Positions 33,763-46,661 are shown, counted from the first letter of the stretch. The stretch: DNA of 64,000 bases from Bidens hawaiensis (GCA_021521415.1 JAIQDT010000229.1:496001-560000); one strand, 5' to 3'. Notes: a model not told the origin generated them from the letters alone. Made by a program: numbers and translations.

Positions 33763-34689
33763 GTGGTGAAAGAGTTTAGTGATGAGAATAATTATGTTGG
33801 TCAAAAGAAAACAATTTTCCAAAATGAATCGAAACTAAAAACGAATGAAACGTCTTTTTGTGAAAATTGTACTTGTGAAAACTATTTAAATTGTAAATTG
33901 ACCAACAACAGAAATGAGGAGGTGGAGGATAATACTACCTCAGGTAAACTCCAAGACCTGGGAGTGCCATTTTTATCAATTCAAATTGGGGAATTTAAAA
34001 CTGATTGGGCACTTCTAGATCTTGGAGCATGTGTTAGTATCATGCCCGGTAGTTTATATGATTAGTATGAATTTGGCCCGCTAGAAAGGGTAAACACCAC
34101 CGTGGTGTTGGCAGATCAAACTTATACACTTCCTCGGGGCATGGCTACTAATGTAATGGTCCAGGTGGATGAATTTTCCTACCCAGTTGACTTTCTTGTA
34201 CTCGATTATGCTAAAGGAAATCATACACAATCTTCAGTCGTACTGGGTAGGCCATTCCTTGCCACAGCACATGCGGCAATTGATTGTGCTAAGGGCGTTT
34301 TGGGAATTAAGTGTGGGAATCGTGATAAACAGTTATCATTATTTGGAAATGCTACTAACCCTTTTGTTGACAAGTGTGAATCCTTGAGAAAGGATCATAC
34401 AAAAGAGAAATGTTTTGTGACTGACAGGAATGAGCTAAATGGTAGCATGAAGGTGAAAGGACGGAATGAGATATTGCATGGAGTTAGAGATAATAAGGAA
34501 GTAGCAACAAGAAAGAGAAAGAATATGAAAAGGAAAGAGGTAAAGAAACCACCTGAATTTGATTTAGAATGGAGGTTGGAAATGTTTGGGCCGGATTCTG
34601 GTGTGTTAAAAGATTGGGAGCAACCTCTTGAGGATGAGCTTTTATGTAACGAGAAGGCTGCATGGAAACGGGCCAGCCGCCCACCTTGA
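33763..34689 (+). pseudogene. Gypsy protease pseudogene, unit 2
   Basis: Same architecture as 24490-25416, with the shared TAG at 34063. A few substitutions separate the copies (for example YPVDF versus YPVVF and VLGRPFLATAHAA versus AHAV). The Asp in YPVDF and the overall pattern show this copy closer to the family form. Confidence 0.88.
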
Positions 34690-36816
34690 ATATCATAAAA
34701 TTTTCAAAAGGGTGGTAATTGTACATTTTGTATATTTTTAGTTTGCATTTTTTTTATATTACTAATTGTATTTCAAGCGTACCATCATAGCAAAAGCTAA
34801 GTGTGGGGATACCGCAAGGAAAAAGTTGGGATTTTGATGTGTGCGGTAAAGTTATTTCTGAAAACGAGGTTTCAGTTAAGCTACCCAAAGTGCTTTCATG
34901 TTCTTTTTTGCTGTGGTTAATCCAGGTACGTGTATATTTTGTTGTATTGGAACTTTGTGGGTGTAGTTCACTATAAACCCTCACGAGACCTCACTCGTCC
35001 ACCCGGGCTACCGGGGGGTTTAAAGGGCTTGTTGCATAAGCTAAATGCAGCCGTGATTCCTACGAAAGTGAGTTAGGTCTTTTAACATTTTAACTCATTT
35101 AACAAAATTTATTATGAAACTTAAATAATTCGGCTCGGTAATAAATTTTAATAAAATGAACTAACACTTCATTTTTTGCAAAATTCTTAAAAGACCTATG
35201 TCTTACACACGGTGAGAAGCTTGCTTCTACACGTTTTAAGATTTTGTTGATTCAGTTTTAGTCTTTGGAGAAGACGATTTTTCACAAGGGTTTGCGAGCC
35301 ATTTTTTTTAGTATTGTCTTATTAGCCATATCAGGTGATTGCAGTTTCATAATCTATTTTGTTATTTTAGTTTACATGTTGAGAGTGTAATTGTAGATTT
35401 TTGTGTTAGAACTATCACATTAGAGCCCGATTTTTAAATTGTTAAACATTCAATTTCAACCTCGTCCCTCAAATGTTCGTTAATTATTTTAAAATTTTAA
35501 CATTGAGGACAATGTCAACCTCAAGTGTGGGGATGAGGGAAATTTAAAATTTTAGCCCGATAGTACCTCGAAGAGTATTCAGAAACCTAAGTTATTAACT
35601 GTTAGTTATTGCTATTAATGCCAAGTTAGAGGTCTTTGGTCATGGTTGGTTTTCAGCTTCTTGATAGTTTTCCTGACAAATGTTTTTAAAATGAGAAGTT
35701 GAAAATGGAATCGTTTAGGCGGGGATAACGAGTCAAGGGGACGGGTATACATGTTTCATATCGGCAGTCTTTATTTCCAGACATATTGTGAGATTAGCCC
35801 ATATACTTAATACACATATTATATAGCAAATATAAAACATGTCTTGTCATTTATCGAGGGAAACCGGTATGTTTTACAGAATTAGAACTTGCTTGTCACA
35901 TGCTTTTCAAGATCTTAATACCACTACCTGTATGGAGATTAGGACTTTAGAAAACCCGTTCCGTACATATTTCCTCACTAAATAAATTTCTTACCCGACA
36001 TTATCCCTTAGGAGCCCGTTTGGACCTTATCCTTTTTCGTTTGCTAAACTGAACATTACACACCATTGCAGCCTTGGCCTTTATTTTATTTTAACCCGTG
36101 TAATGAAATCCAGTTTGTTATCGAGTCGTATATATATCGAGTTGTATTTAGTCAGACGAGTTGAAAAGTTATAAAGTCTGAGTTGTAATTATTAGTTTAA
36201 AAAAAAATCTGAAAAATCAGCAAAAAGACAAAAAGAAATTATCAGTTTAGTATTTCAGTTGTTATTAGCAGTTGAGTATGTAAATAGCAGTTGATTGTGT
36301 AATTAGTTCGTTTGTATTCGTGAGTCTGTATATTGGTTTGTTTAACAGGGTTTCATCCACCCGAGTCACTAAATAAGCCTAATCCGCACCCAAACCTAAT
36401 CCTCAGCAAAACCCTTAGTCCGAGTCTTTATGCAACCGGTGGTTAACGGGTGGAGATAAGACTGACCGGCAAGCTTATTAAGTTGTAACTCATATTAGGT
36501 ATTTTGAGGGCAGAGACATATACTGGCACATCTTTTGCTAGTCCAGATATTAAACCGAGAGGAGTGTTGATAGTGTGAGAGGTATGAACATGTATGCCCT
36601 AACCGGAAACAAAGTAACTTGTCTAGGCGGTTCTAAAGTTTTATTGTAACATTAACTTTTTTTGTGGGTTGTCAATCTAGAAAGTGTCAGTCTGGGAAAC
36701 TGGGTATGACCTTAAACCTTGCTAGTATTAATGGTGATAATTAATATACCTATGATGGAGGTTGATGTTTACCTTAGAGTTTTGCTTGAGGGCAAGCAAA
36801 AGATAAGTGTGGGATG
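34690..36816 (+). other. Non-coding 3' part of gypsy unit 2
   Basis: Counterpart of 25417-27540, with the same AAGTGTGGGG motifs and no coding frame. It ends in the purine-rich tract before the LTR at 36817. Confidence 0.75.
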
Positions 36817-38080
36817 TGATGTTCGGGTATTTTGTATATAGATAGTGTGTTAATTATGTAGTTTTGTTTAGTATATTGTTAGAACTTTGGACTTCATACG
36901 TGCTTTTGTTTTTCAGGTCATTGATCGTTAAAGATGCTAAATTGGAGACTTGTACGAGCATGGAATGATATCTTGAGATGACCGGAGCATAACTTGAAGT
37001 CTTTGGAAGTGTTAGAAGGATTTGGGAAGAGTTTGAATGAGAAACCTAAAGCCGATGCTAAAACTGAACAAGATGTGTTCACAAAAAGCGACCATGAAGT
37101 AAAACAAGCATATCCTGGGCTAGAAAATGAGTTACAGGACCCATAATATATGAATTTTGAGTTTCTCGACGAGAAGAATCCAAATATGAGGTTATATTCC
37201 ATCGCGTAGCGCGATGGAATAGGAATATGGCCATCGCGCTACGCGATGGTCCCTATAGTCGGGAAAGTTAGGGTTTGATGTTTTATTTCGTTTGGACGAC
37301 CCTAGACGCCATCATTCACTATCCAGGCGATTTTCAGAGCAGAAGAGAGGAGAACCATCACTTCCAGTCGTCTCAAGGTCCCGTGCATGATCCTATCCAT
37401 CATAACCGAAGCCCGAGAGATGCCGAGACGCGGCTAGACCCTTCGAGTGATACCCGGGATATATAGTTTGTAATCTTTCAGTTATTTTCTCTTGTACTAG
37501 AACGATTGATTGTAATTATTTTGATGTTAATCTATGAGTATTGATGTCTAGTATTGTTGTGCACAACGTCAGTTTAGGTTTATTTTGATCAGAACGATTA
37601 GTGTGCCAGTTGCTATGATAATTGCTTATAGGATTGTTTTGACCTGTTAATAGCAAGAAAACATATGTTTGCCCTTAGTTGAGTCACACTGACAGAGACC
37701 GTTTGATAACCAGTGCCGTGTGTTAGCGAGCATGGATGCCTAAGGTTTAACCGGTTAGTCAGTCTGCTGTTGACATAGGATAGTTTATCTGTTAAGTTGC
37801 ATGAGATTGCTATTTGATTGCTCACTTGGATTCCCGTGTGTGATTTGCTTTGTTGACTGATTGAATCTTTGATTATTTGTTCGTTTACTAGAAAACCAAA
37901 CTGTTTGATAGTGTGATCAGCACTTTGTTAATTGAATCACTTCATAATGTTAGGAATCGGTTTCGCTTTACACTGACCACATACTCCTCGTGGTTCGCAC
38001 CCTACTTCTCCTGACTAGTTTAAGGTGATTAGGACACTGATTTGTATTGTTTTTGACTAGATAGCGACAGTCTAGCATCA
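36817..38080 (+). repeat. Full gypsy LTR, unit 2
   Basis: 1264 bp, TGATG to CATCA, nearly identical to 27541-28804. Directly followed by spacer X3. Confidence 0.92.
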
Positions 38081-39966
38081 CCGGTTTCAATGGAGCTTTT
38101 CCGGTTTATTTTTTTTGTTGGAAGGTTTTAGCTGGCGGTGTGTGGTTTGTTAGCAATGGCCATGAGGTATTGTGTGTTTTGAGCCTCTTCGTTTTGTAAT
38201 GACTATTCTGATATGTCGATTTGAGTAAATTGGTTTTATTTTTTCATTTTTCTCTTTTTTTTTTGTCAATATGGTTCTTTTCACAGTTTCGCAACCCGTG
38301 AGGTCAAAATATCTCCCGCGCAATGCACGGGTTACAAAACCTATTTAATATAAAATACTATCCAATTTTTAATACTAACTAGTTAATTTTAAAATATTTA
38401 GGTTACTTTGAAGATAGGCGTTTTGCATTAAACATGGACCTATATATGGTGACTGAATTACTTGTAGGAACCAAAATCTTGAGGCTGGAGTACTTCCTGC
38501 ACAGAACGTCTATTTAAAATATGAGAATGAACCGACATATAAATTGTAAATGAAAAATTAACAATGTGGAACCATGGTCGGGTGGTAAGCAACTCTCTTT
38601 TCTTATGAAGCACCTGGGTTCAATTCCCTGTTTTAGTAGTTTTCTAATTTTATATTTCATTTTCTTTTCTAACTGGTTGTATAAGTTCTAGAAAACATCA
38701 CCCGATAGAAATCAAATTTAATTGATTTCATGAAATATACACATACATCTTCTTATATTTAATTAAGTGGTGTTTGCATTTGTAGTCAGTAAATATATGC
38801 TTTCATCATTTTAATGACTATTTTAGTTGAAAAAGTTACAATGACTATTTTAGTTGCAACATAAACAATAAACATCGTCTTTTATTATGAGTGATGAGTA
38901 TTTGAACAATTTTTGCATTTGTTACATTGAAAGGGAGCTCCTTCAAAAAGTTGCGGTCGAAGATGTAATGCAACGTTTTTGAAAGATGAATAATCATACA
39001 GAACAACTATAGAGTGTTATTTTCTTTTTTAATTCAAAAGGACCATCGTATTTATATTATGTGTTTTTTTAATTTCTAATAACGATTTTGTTTTTAGTTA
39101 TTATGTCATATTTTTTTTATGTCCATGACCTAAATCGAACGACCCGAACCGTCAAAACGAACAGACCTTTGAATCGATACGAACGGTGAACCCACTGGCA
39201 AAAAATTGCTGGATCCACCGCTGATTAAACATGCTTTTGTATTTATTTTCAGTTATGTATGTTTATGTATATATATATATATATAGGGAGAGGATTAAAG
39301 GAAAACTCACATTTAAAGAGAAAACTAAAAAACTCCTAAAAACTTTTAAAGAATTATTTTTAATTAAAAATAAAAAAATATTTTCAAAATTCTGTTTTAG
39401 CCATTATTCTTATATTTTCTTATATTTCACTCAAAAAATAAAAAAAAAAAACCGTTGTAATGCACATACGTATTACTATGCGATAGCGTTGTATTACACA
39501 TGTGTATTACTATGTACTTTTGAGTTTAATAGTGTTTTATTGCATATATTCAATATTTGTGTATTGTATATGTGTAGTAGTGTTGTATTATATGGAAAAA
39601 AATAATAATAAAATAAAAGTCGATATGGTGCACATGTGCATTAATGTTGTATTACACATACGTACTAATGTGTATTCGATGTGTGTATTAGTCTTATATT
39701 GCATATATACAATAGCGTGTATCAAATATGTGCAATAGGGTTGTATTCTATGCAATACAAACACTTTTGCATATATGCAATACACACTATTACACATGCG
39801 CACTATACCGATGAGGTTACTGACAAGTTTTTTTTTTAAATCAATAACAACATATAAGAATAATGAAAAAAAAAGAAACTTTAAAAAAAAAAATTTTTAA
39901 GTTAAAAAATAGTTTCTTAGGAGTTTTTAAGTTTTCTCTTTAAAAAGTGTTTTCACTAGAACTTAC

Positions 39967-40014
<48 letters not shown>

Positions 40015-40626
40015 ATGGTTATGATGCATGTTCGGAAAAACTTGCATATATTTGTTGTATTTTTAGTGTTAAGGAAAATCCAGATTTTTTTTAAAAAACA
40101 AGTTAGATGCCTTTAGCAGCAACAAAGTCGGTGCTATTACTCTTCGGGAGTTCGCCTGAAAAGTATTAGCGGTGACTAATTAGCGACGAATTTGACTTTA
40201 GTGACCACACCTTTTAGCGGAGACATTATTAGTGGTGACAAATGATCAATAGCAACTAAGAACTAGCGGCAACTCAACAGCGGCAACATGTTGTCGCTAG
40301 TACTTTTAGCGGCGACATTTGGGGCTTTAGCAACGACTTTTGTCGTCGTTAAAACTTAAACGTTTTGTAATGATGTTGACAATAAGGGCACATAACTCCT
40401 CAGAAACCGTTATGTGTATGTTTAGTAGTGATGACTCAGGATGAGGCATATTGAGTTTGTTGAAAGGATTGGTGATTGTCTTAATGGTTTATGAAAATTC
40501 TTTCGAGTTTGTGAGCATCATTCACCGGCTTTAGCTAATGTATTTTAAAAAGTGTTTTCAGGTAATTAGGAGTAAGTTAATTACAAGGATCGAAAGTGAG
40601 AGGAATAGAAGAATCTTTAGGCGATA
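38081..40626. repeat. Spacer X3, continuing into the second A segment
   Basis: The most diverged X copy. It has a 27-bp tandem duplication (ATGACTATTTTAGTT at 38814 and 38841) and a shorter MITE. Unlike X1, X2 and X4 it is not followed by LTR sequence: GGCGATA is followed by GATATC and the BAHD segment, as at window position 438. Confidence 0.88.
39286..39969. mobile_element. TA-flanked MITE (in X3)
   Basis: 684-bp copy. The left tract is short and the right TA tract is long (about 39970-40011). Confidence 0.8.
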
Positions 40627-41188
40627 GATATCTAGTGCCTTGCATGATTTTGTGACTCAATCCTTGTAACTTATGTTTGTAAATTTAATCTTTGTAATCG
40701 AACAAAGGGTATTTAATTCCCTTGTATTCACTAATATTTAAATCAAATATTTTCCACTAAACTTTTATTAAATGAAAAATTAACACCAACTAACAGTCAT
40801 ATGTCTCCGCCCTTGAGGCACGGTGCGATAATAGAAAAATAGAAACCTAAGCTTAAAAGAGCGGTAAAATAAGCAAGAGAGCTTGTAAAATAATAGAATG
40901 CAAGAATCTCTAGTTGATGGACGTCTAAAGGCTCGGATGCCTTTGTAACCAAATCCTTGTAACTTATTTTTGTAAATTAAAATCTTTGTGATCGAACAGA
41001 TGGTATTTAATTCCCTTCTTGATCAACTAATATTCTCAATCAAATATGCTCCACTTCGTAACACACTTTGATTAAATGAAAAGGCAATACCAACTGACAG
41101 TCATATGTCTGCGCCCCTTAGGCATGTTGTGACGACAGGAAAATAGAAACCTAAGCTTAAAAGACGGGTAAAATAAGCAAACGAACAT
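40603..41188. repeat. ~293 bp tandem pair, second copy
   Basis: Counterpart of 415-1000, 3' of the second BAHD gene, with only scattered substitutions (for example CTTCG for CTACG near 41055). Confidence 0.8.
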
Positions 41189-41193
41189 GTAAA

Positions 41194-41199
41194 TTTATT
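41194..41199 (-). promoter_or_regulatory. Polyadenylation signal AATAAA of BAHD copy 2
   Basis: Same spacing downstream of the stop as for copy 1. Confidence 0.45.
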
Positions 41200-41256
41200 T
41201 GCCACAATATAAAGTACTAACAACCAAGACGTTGGTTTTTAAGACAGATCTCTAAC

Positions 41257-42603
41257 TCATATGACATGATCATTTGATAGCGGACTTGGATCCACCGAAG
41301 CATACGCTAGTAGCTCCGGATTGCACTGTAGAATCTTCAGTTCTTCTTCATCCAAAGTCACCCATGCTTCAACTCCCTCGCCACATTTTGTATCCATTAG
41401 AGTCACTAAATTGAAGAACCCCTTGAATCCTTTACCTATGAGGCCAGACACCCAACTTGGCTTTCCCCAACCAAAATCAATATCATTGAAACCCATCTTA
41501 CACCAACTTGTAAAAATATAATATTCTGTTGGCCCTACCGAGCCGATTTCTCCCATTTGTTGAAGTAACTTCTGCATTGCGACGTACCATTCATCACCCT
41601 GTGCTTCGTTTACAAACTCATCGTTGACTTTTACAATGCTATCATGCACCTTGTTCACCAAGCTATGCAATGTGGTTTCGTCGTTATCTTTGCACACTGC
41701 ACTTGAGACCCACATCATGTTACCAATCAAGTCTTTTGACGTCTTTGTTGGAAGTTTTTTACGAAGATTCAGAGAGTGGTTTAGCCAAGTAGTTTTCTGG
41801 ATACCATATGCTTCTTTAGATGCTGCAATTGTACACTTCCATAACAAAGCAGATACCACCTCAACTCGTGTTGGTTGTTGCACTCCATTTCTACTAGCCG
41901 CAACTTTTAAAGCAGCTATGGAATCCGAACCAAATACGAATCTTTTTGTGATACAATTGCCTTCCTTTAGCACTGTTTGATAGCTAACCTGGAATATGTC
42001 TCTAAGCCACAAGCTCTCAGCAGGAAAAACTAATGGAGAAATTATCTTTGGATAGGTAACTTCTTCACTTTTGGAAGCCATGTTAGCCCATCCTTTTAGA
42101 AAAGTGTAGAGTGCAGCCCCATCAAGGATCTTTTGTGAAACACACAACCCGACAGCGATTCCACCACATTTGAAAATGTTCACTTGAACATTTGTGACAC
42201 GAGAACCCACACTAGATTGATCAAAACTAGGTTCTAATGGCAAGAACCTGTTAATCAATCCAAGGTCAGGTTTGTGCAAAAAGCCATCAAGACGACCATG
42301 AACCAAAACTAAGACATAGTTAGCACCAACGTCGTTACATTCAATTGAATCGCCCTTAAGTGTTCCTGCAAGTGGGTAAAACTGAGTCAAGGTTTCAGAT
42401 AGTGATTTCTTTAGAACCAATGACCTTTGTAGTGCTTGGAATATGTTATTGTCATTGTCATTGTGATTAGGGTAGTAAAAAACGATTGGTACGTAAGGAT
42501 ATCCAACAAGATAATCTAGGAGAGAAAGATTATATGTTCTCAAGTGGTGCGGTGTTGGGGACGATGGTTTAATGCTCTCTTCGGAAATGATTTCAACTTC
42601 CAT
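41257..42603 (-). CDS. BAHD acyltransferase, vinorine synthase-like, catalytic His replaced by Gln (copy 2)
   Basis: 448-residue intronless frame with the ATG at 42603. It differs from copy 1 at residue 67 (Ser here, Leu in copy 1) and by one silent change in an alanine codon near 41827. The QKILD motif (residues 157-161; Gln codon at 42135-42133) and the intact DFGWG (376-380) are the same. So the His-to-Gln change predates the duplication. Promoter, TATA box and 3' region are also duplicated, so both copies could be transcribed alike. The absence of stops and frameshifts in both, next to many broken elements, argues that the frame was functional until recently. The substrate is unknown. Confidence 0.93.
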   Translation of the reverse strand: MEVEIISEESIKPSSPTPHHLRTYNLSLLDYLVGYPYVPIVFYYPNHNDNDNNIFQALQRSLVLKKSLSETLTQFYPLAGTLKGDSIECNDVGANYVLVLVHGRLDGFLHKPDLGLINRFLPLEPSFDQSSVGSRVTNVQVNIFKCGGIAVGLCVSQKILDGAALYTFLKGWANMASKSEEVTYPKIISPLVFPAESLWLRDIFQVSYQTVLKEGNCITKRFVFGSDSIAALKVAASRNGVQQPTRVEVVSALLWKCTIAASKEAYGIQKTTWLNHSLNLRKKLPTKTSKDLIGNMMWVSSAVCKDNDETTLHSLVNKVHDSIVKVNDEFVNEAQGDEWYVAMQKLLQQMGEIGSVGPTEYYIFTSWCKMGFNDIDFGWGKPSWVSGLIGKGFKGFFNLVTLMDTKCGEGVEAWVTLDEEELKILQCNPELLAYASVDPSPLSNDHVI

Positions 42604-42684
42604 AGCGTAAGTTAAATGATAGGTTAGTGTTATGGGATGTGTCTAGAAAAGAAGGCAATTGCAATAACTATGCACTTCAAAGTT

Positions 42685-42694
42685 CCTTTTATAG
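42685..42694 (-). promoter_or_regulatory. TATA box of BAHD copy 2
   Basis: CTATAAAAGG on the minus strand, at the same distance from the ATG as in copy 1. Confidence 0.6.
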
Positions 42695-42932
42695 TTCAAT
42701 TCGGATATATATTATATTTCTTAAGATTCGATTTCAGTGGTTATGATCAACTAAATGGTTCCGATCAAAACTTATGATACTAAAAAGTTGTAACTTCAAA
42801 ATAAAAGAAAACGAAACGAACAACCATAATATATTTTTCTGTGATTTTAATCTATAAAACTGATCATGTTTCTCATTTAAAATTTGACTTTGTTTACTGA
42901 GAAATCCTATTCCAAAAATTTCTACATAAATC

Positions 42933-43088
42933 CCACCGACTCCATCATGTCCAACTTAAAAACCGGTCCGTCTGTTTTTCTACACCAATAACCAAGCGTC
43001 ATGTGTAAAAAACCTGCTAAGAATGTTCTCGGCGGCCGGTCAGTGTTCCGACCTTCTGACAAACCAATCCGCCTAGTTTTCAAATCCA
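42933..43088 (+). repeat. Left inverted-repeat arm, second copy
   Basis: Counterpart of 2745-2900. It pairs with 46511-46661. Confidence 0.6.
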
Positions 43089-43477
43089 GACGCCGTCTAG
43101 TTTATTTTGCAATTTCCAGGCGCTTGCATTTCAAATCTCATTTACAAATGAAAACATCCAGAGGGTTGAGAGCCACATCCAGTGGTTGAAGACGACATTG
43201 ATAATGTCAAGAAAATAAGATGATATATGTGTATTATAATTGTAAATGTTCATGTTAAAAATGACTAATATGTCTGTTGTTCACAAGATGTCTTTCAATG
43301 TCCTTTGATTAAGTTACACTTATATATATTAAGGGGTGCACCCACATAGTAACGGTCGGGGTTCCGGGACCCCAAACATTTTCTAAAAATTTTCTTTGAG
43401 ACGGTATATAAAAATTTTCTTGGACTCCATAATAATTATTAGATTGAACACATAGTATTAATCTTAACTTTAGTGGA

Positions 43478-44683
43478 GTGGTTGACGTAGGCTGTCGCGG
43501 TTTATTCAAACAATTAATTTTAAGACTTAAATACCTATAATAAGTACGGGTAAGTAAGGTCGTCTCCACAGGAACTCAAGGAAAGTGCTAATTTATTATT
43601 ACTAATTTAATTATTAAACTAATGCGGACAGACGATGTCAAGCGCTTTTTAGAAAAAGATTAATTAAAACTAAACAATTACTTAAAAACTTTGTAAACAA
43701 TATTAATAAAAAGTATTCATTCTAGGTTTAGGTAATGTACTAATCAACTTAATCCCAGATTTACTTATCTTGATTTCACAGTAATTATTAGACCTAATAG
43801 TTTGATTGTGATGACAAACGATACCCTAACCGAATTATTGACACAATTGAACTCGATCTACACAATTACCAATTTATGTTTTATGATAACTAATTAAGTA
43901 ACATTGACCGATGATTATTAGTTCAATGACAAGAGCCTAACCCTAAATGTTGATGAACAAACCAAACAAGTGATGTACTAATCAAAAATCGCAAACAAAA
44001 ATTGTTTGAACAACCAAGCAATAATTGAACAAGATAAAAACAATAAAGTCAAATCAAGTTCAAAATATGAAGCATAATAAATCTGGTCTTAAAAGGATTT
44101 ACACAAAACCCTATGAACAAATGATTTAGCCGAACATGATCATAATGTCAAAATACTTATCTTTGATGAACATGCAAACCCGCGATGAACCGGAAGCTTC
44201 GGGATGGCTGGAAACCGTCTTAGCAAAGCTTTTCTGCCTCTGGAAGTCGATCTCAGCCGAATGGGGAGGTTAAGGGGTTTATATAATGCAAACCTAAATT
44301 TTTGGCCGACTTAAGCATCTTCGCGTATCGCGAAGATGACAGGGATGCTTCTTCGCGTATCGCGAAGGACAAAATAGTCGCAGCCGGAATTCTACAACTT
44401 CGCATATCGCAAAGTTGCCCTTCTTTGCATCTTCGCGTATCGCGAAGATGTAAAACTTCAGATTTTTCTATCTTCTTTTCTTGACTGCCTCGTGATGCGT
44501 GCACTTCCATTCTCTCATTTCCCGAACTTCATTTCAAGCCCGTAAATATCCTCGTTAAGCTCCATAGCTTCCAGTGTCCTGAAAACACATAATGCTTGAA
44601 GTACCAATGTTCATTCATTTATTTACCTAAACATAACTAATTAATATATAATAATAACTAACTTTTACCCAACCATCAGTGGT
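43478..44683 (-). mobile_element. Solo LTR 1, second copy
   Basis: LTR 43483-44678 with the same GTGGT on both sides. Sharing of the same target duplication shows that it was copied with the block, not inserted again. Hairpins at about 44316-44450. Confidence 0.9.
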
Positions 44684-45062
44684 AACTTTAGTCGGTGTTC
44701 AAGGATTGTTGAACTCCTATTCTTGTTTCACTATTTGTATTTTTATATTTAATCTTTAAATTCTACCCGATAGTTAATACTGAATAATAACAGTTAGGTT
44801 TTAACTTATAAATAAACCTGATAGCCTTGTACTCTCGAACAGAGGCATGTTGCACAGCCAAAGCCCAAACATGGGACACACATCGCAACCTTCAAATGTG
44901 ATTCGCTTGTCGCCGACTTGCCGCCATCCTCTACTAGCGAGTCGAATGCCATTGTGGGAAACAACTTAAAAGTTGTAATGTTAATGTTTTCTTATTTAGA
45001 GTGACAAGCATATTGTGTGTTTCTAATGAGTAATGCACATACTTTTTTTTATTATGATCGAT

Positions 45063-45984
45063 CAGTGGCGAAGCTTGGACTAAGACACCGGGGGACGGAC
45101 TCAGGTATACAAAAATTCACAAACAATGGGGGCCGGACTCAAATTTTTAGCCGAAAACGCCTAAATTTACACTAAACATAAAAAATTTCGGGCGAAAACG
45201 GGTAAATTTACACTACTACGCGAAAAAACCCAAGTAAAGCTTCGCCAGTGACCATGATACTAGCTTTTGAACCCCGTGTATTACACGGGAGTTGTTAAAT
45301 AAAAATAATAATAAATAAGGTACGCTTTTTTGAAAGAAATGAACAAAATTATAGGTAAGAAGAAAATAAAATATATACTACAAATAATAAGAAGTCTGTA
45401 ATCTCAAATTTAGAAATTAGAATGAGATAAACCATTATACGTTTACAACAATATACAACATTTGTTAAAATTCTTTTGACACATTACCCATGGATAACTA
45501 TAATAAATGAGAAGAGAGGTTATAAAGTTAGAAGGGAAATTATAACCCGTATGTCAAAATTGTTTTGACCAATGACCCATGGATATGTAGGATAAATAAA
45601 ACGAGGAATTAGAAAATTATAAAGAAAATTATAGCCCTTTTGCCAAAATTATTTTGACTCATGATCCATCGATAGATAAGATGAATGAGATTAAAGATTA
45701 GAAAGGAAATTATAACCCATTTAACAAAATGGTTTTGCCCACCACCCATAGATATATAGAATGAATGAGAAGAGAGATTAGAACAAGAATGAATGTGAAA
45801 TTACCACATCATTCTCATTATTTTCTTTTATTAGTTAGATTAGAGGTTAGATCAAATTAGATTAGATTAGATTGTTTTTTCTTGTGTTCCTCGTCTCGAG
45901 TACCCGACTGAACAACAACCGACCTGAAAAATTTGAACACTGAAAAATGAGACCCCATTAGATAAAAGTCTTAGGTCCGCCACT
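45063..45984. mobile_element. hAT-like fragments and Helitron-like end, second copy
   Basis: Counterpart of 4875-5796. It contains the minus-strand CTAG end at 45260 and the ~90-bp repeats. Confidence 0.45.
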
Positions 45985-46282
45985 TTTTATATTAATGACG
46001 TGCTTGACCATATTTACATTTTGGTTGGTTTCTTTTAATATCATGTATTAGCTTATGTTATAAAATATTTTAATTATAAAATATAATATCTAAAGATAAG
46101 TGAAATTATTTTAGTTTTGAATTTAACCTATTAATTTTGATAAATGTGAAGAAAAATGATAAAAATTTGAAAGTACTAAATCAAATTATTTTAGAAAGGC
46201 CCTCGGATATTTTACCTGCTCGTTTTGTTTTCAATATTACCATAGAGACATGTGACGATATAATTTAGTGGAATCAATTGGA

Positions 46283-46484
46283 TTAGTAGGTGTTTGGGTG
46301 AGCTTTTAAAACTTGCTTATTTACTTGTTTGCTTTTTGAAAAGCAAAATGTGTTTGGCAAAGATCCTTCAAAAGCTACAAATTGGAGCTTTTCAAAAGTT
46401 ATTTTTGCTTTTGCTTTTGCTTTTGCTTTTCAGAAAGCAAATAAGCAAAAACCAATTTAAAAAGCTCAGCCAAACACCCTCTTA
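46283..46484. mobile_element. Tourist-like MITE, second copy
   Basis: Element 46286-46481 with TTA on both sides, as at 6095-6296. Confidence 0.85.
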
Positions 46485-46510
46485 ATATCCAACTGCCGGT
46501 GCGTGGAATT

Positions 46511-46661
46511 GAAAACCAGGCGGACCGGCTTGTCAAAAGGTTTGAAAATCAGGCGGCTACCGAGAAACATTCTTGGCAGAACTTATAAATGTGGCGTTCG
46601 ATTAGTGGTCAAGAAAAAATCGACGGGCCGGTTGATTTTAAGCTGGACATTATGAAGCCAA
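46511..46661 (-). repeat. Right inverted-repeat arm, second copy
   Basis: Counterpart of 6323-6473. Confidence 0.6.

Larger units (their letters stand above)
31390..38080 (+). mobile_element. Gypsy gag-pro element, unit 2
   Basis: Same structure as unit 1, about 9.27 kb to the right: LTR end 31390-31491 (ending CATTA instead of CATCA), primer site 31495, gag, protease, non-coding spacer 34690-36816, full LTR 36817-38080. Most stops are shared with unit 1. Unit-2 changes are listed under gag. The LTR is 1264 bp, like that of unit 1. Confidence 0.92.
1..40188. repeat. First copy of a ~40.2 kb tandem duplication unit
   Basis: Position 1 matches 40189 and homology continues to the window end. 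The order of parts is identical in both copies: spacer X end, BAHD gene, solo LTR, MITEs, Helitron-like repeats, copia with nested solo LTR, truncated gypsy LTR, X, gypsy unit. Coordinate differences are 40188 up to about 8490, about 40213 after the first TA tract, 40217 at the copia 5' end, and 40199 in the gag region. The BAHD genes differ by two bases that I could see. The window holds one full period and about 23.8 kb of the next. An assembly artefact cannot be excluded from sequence alone. Confidence 0.93.
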
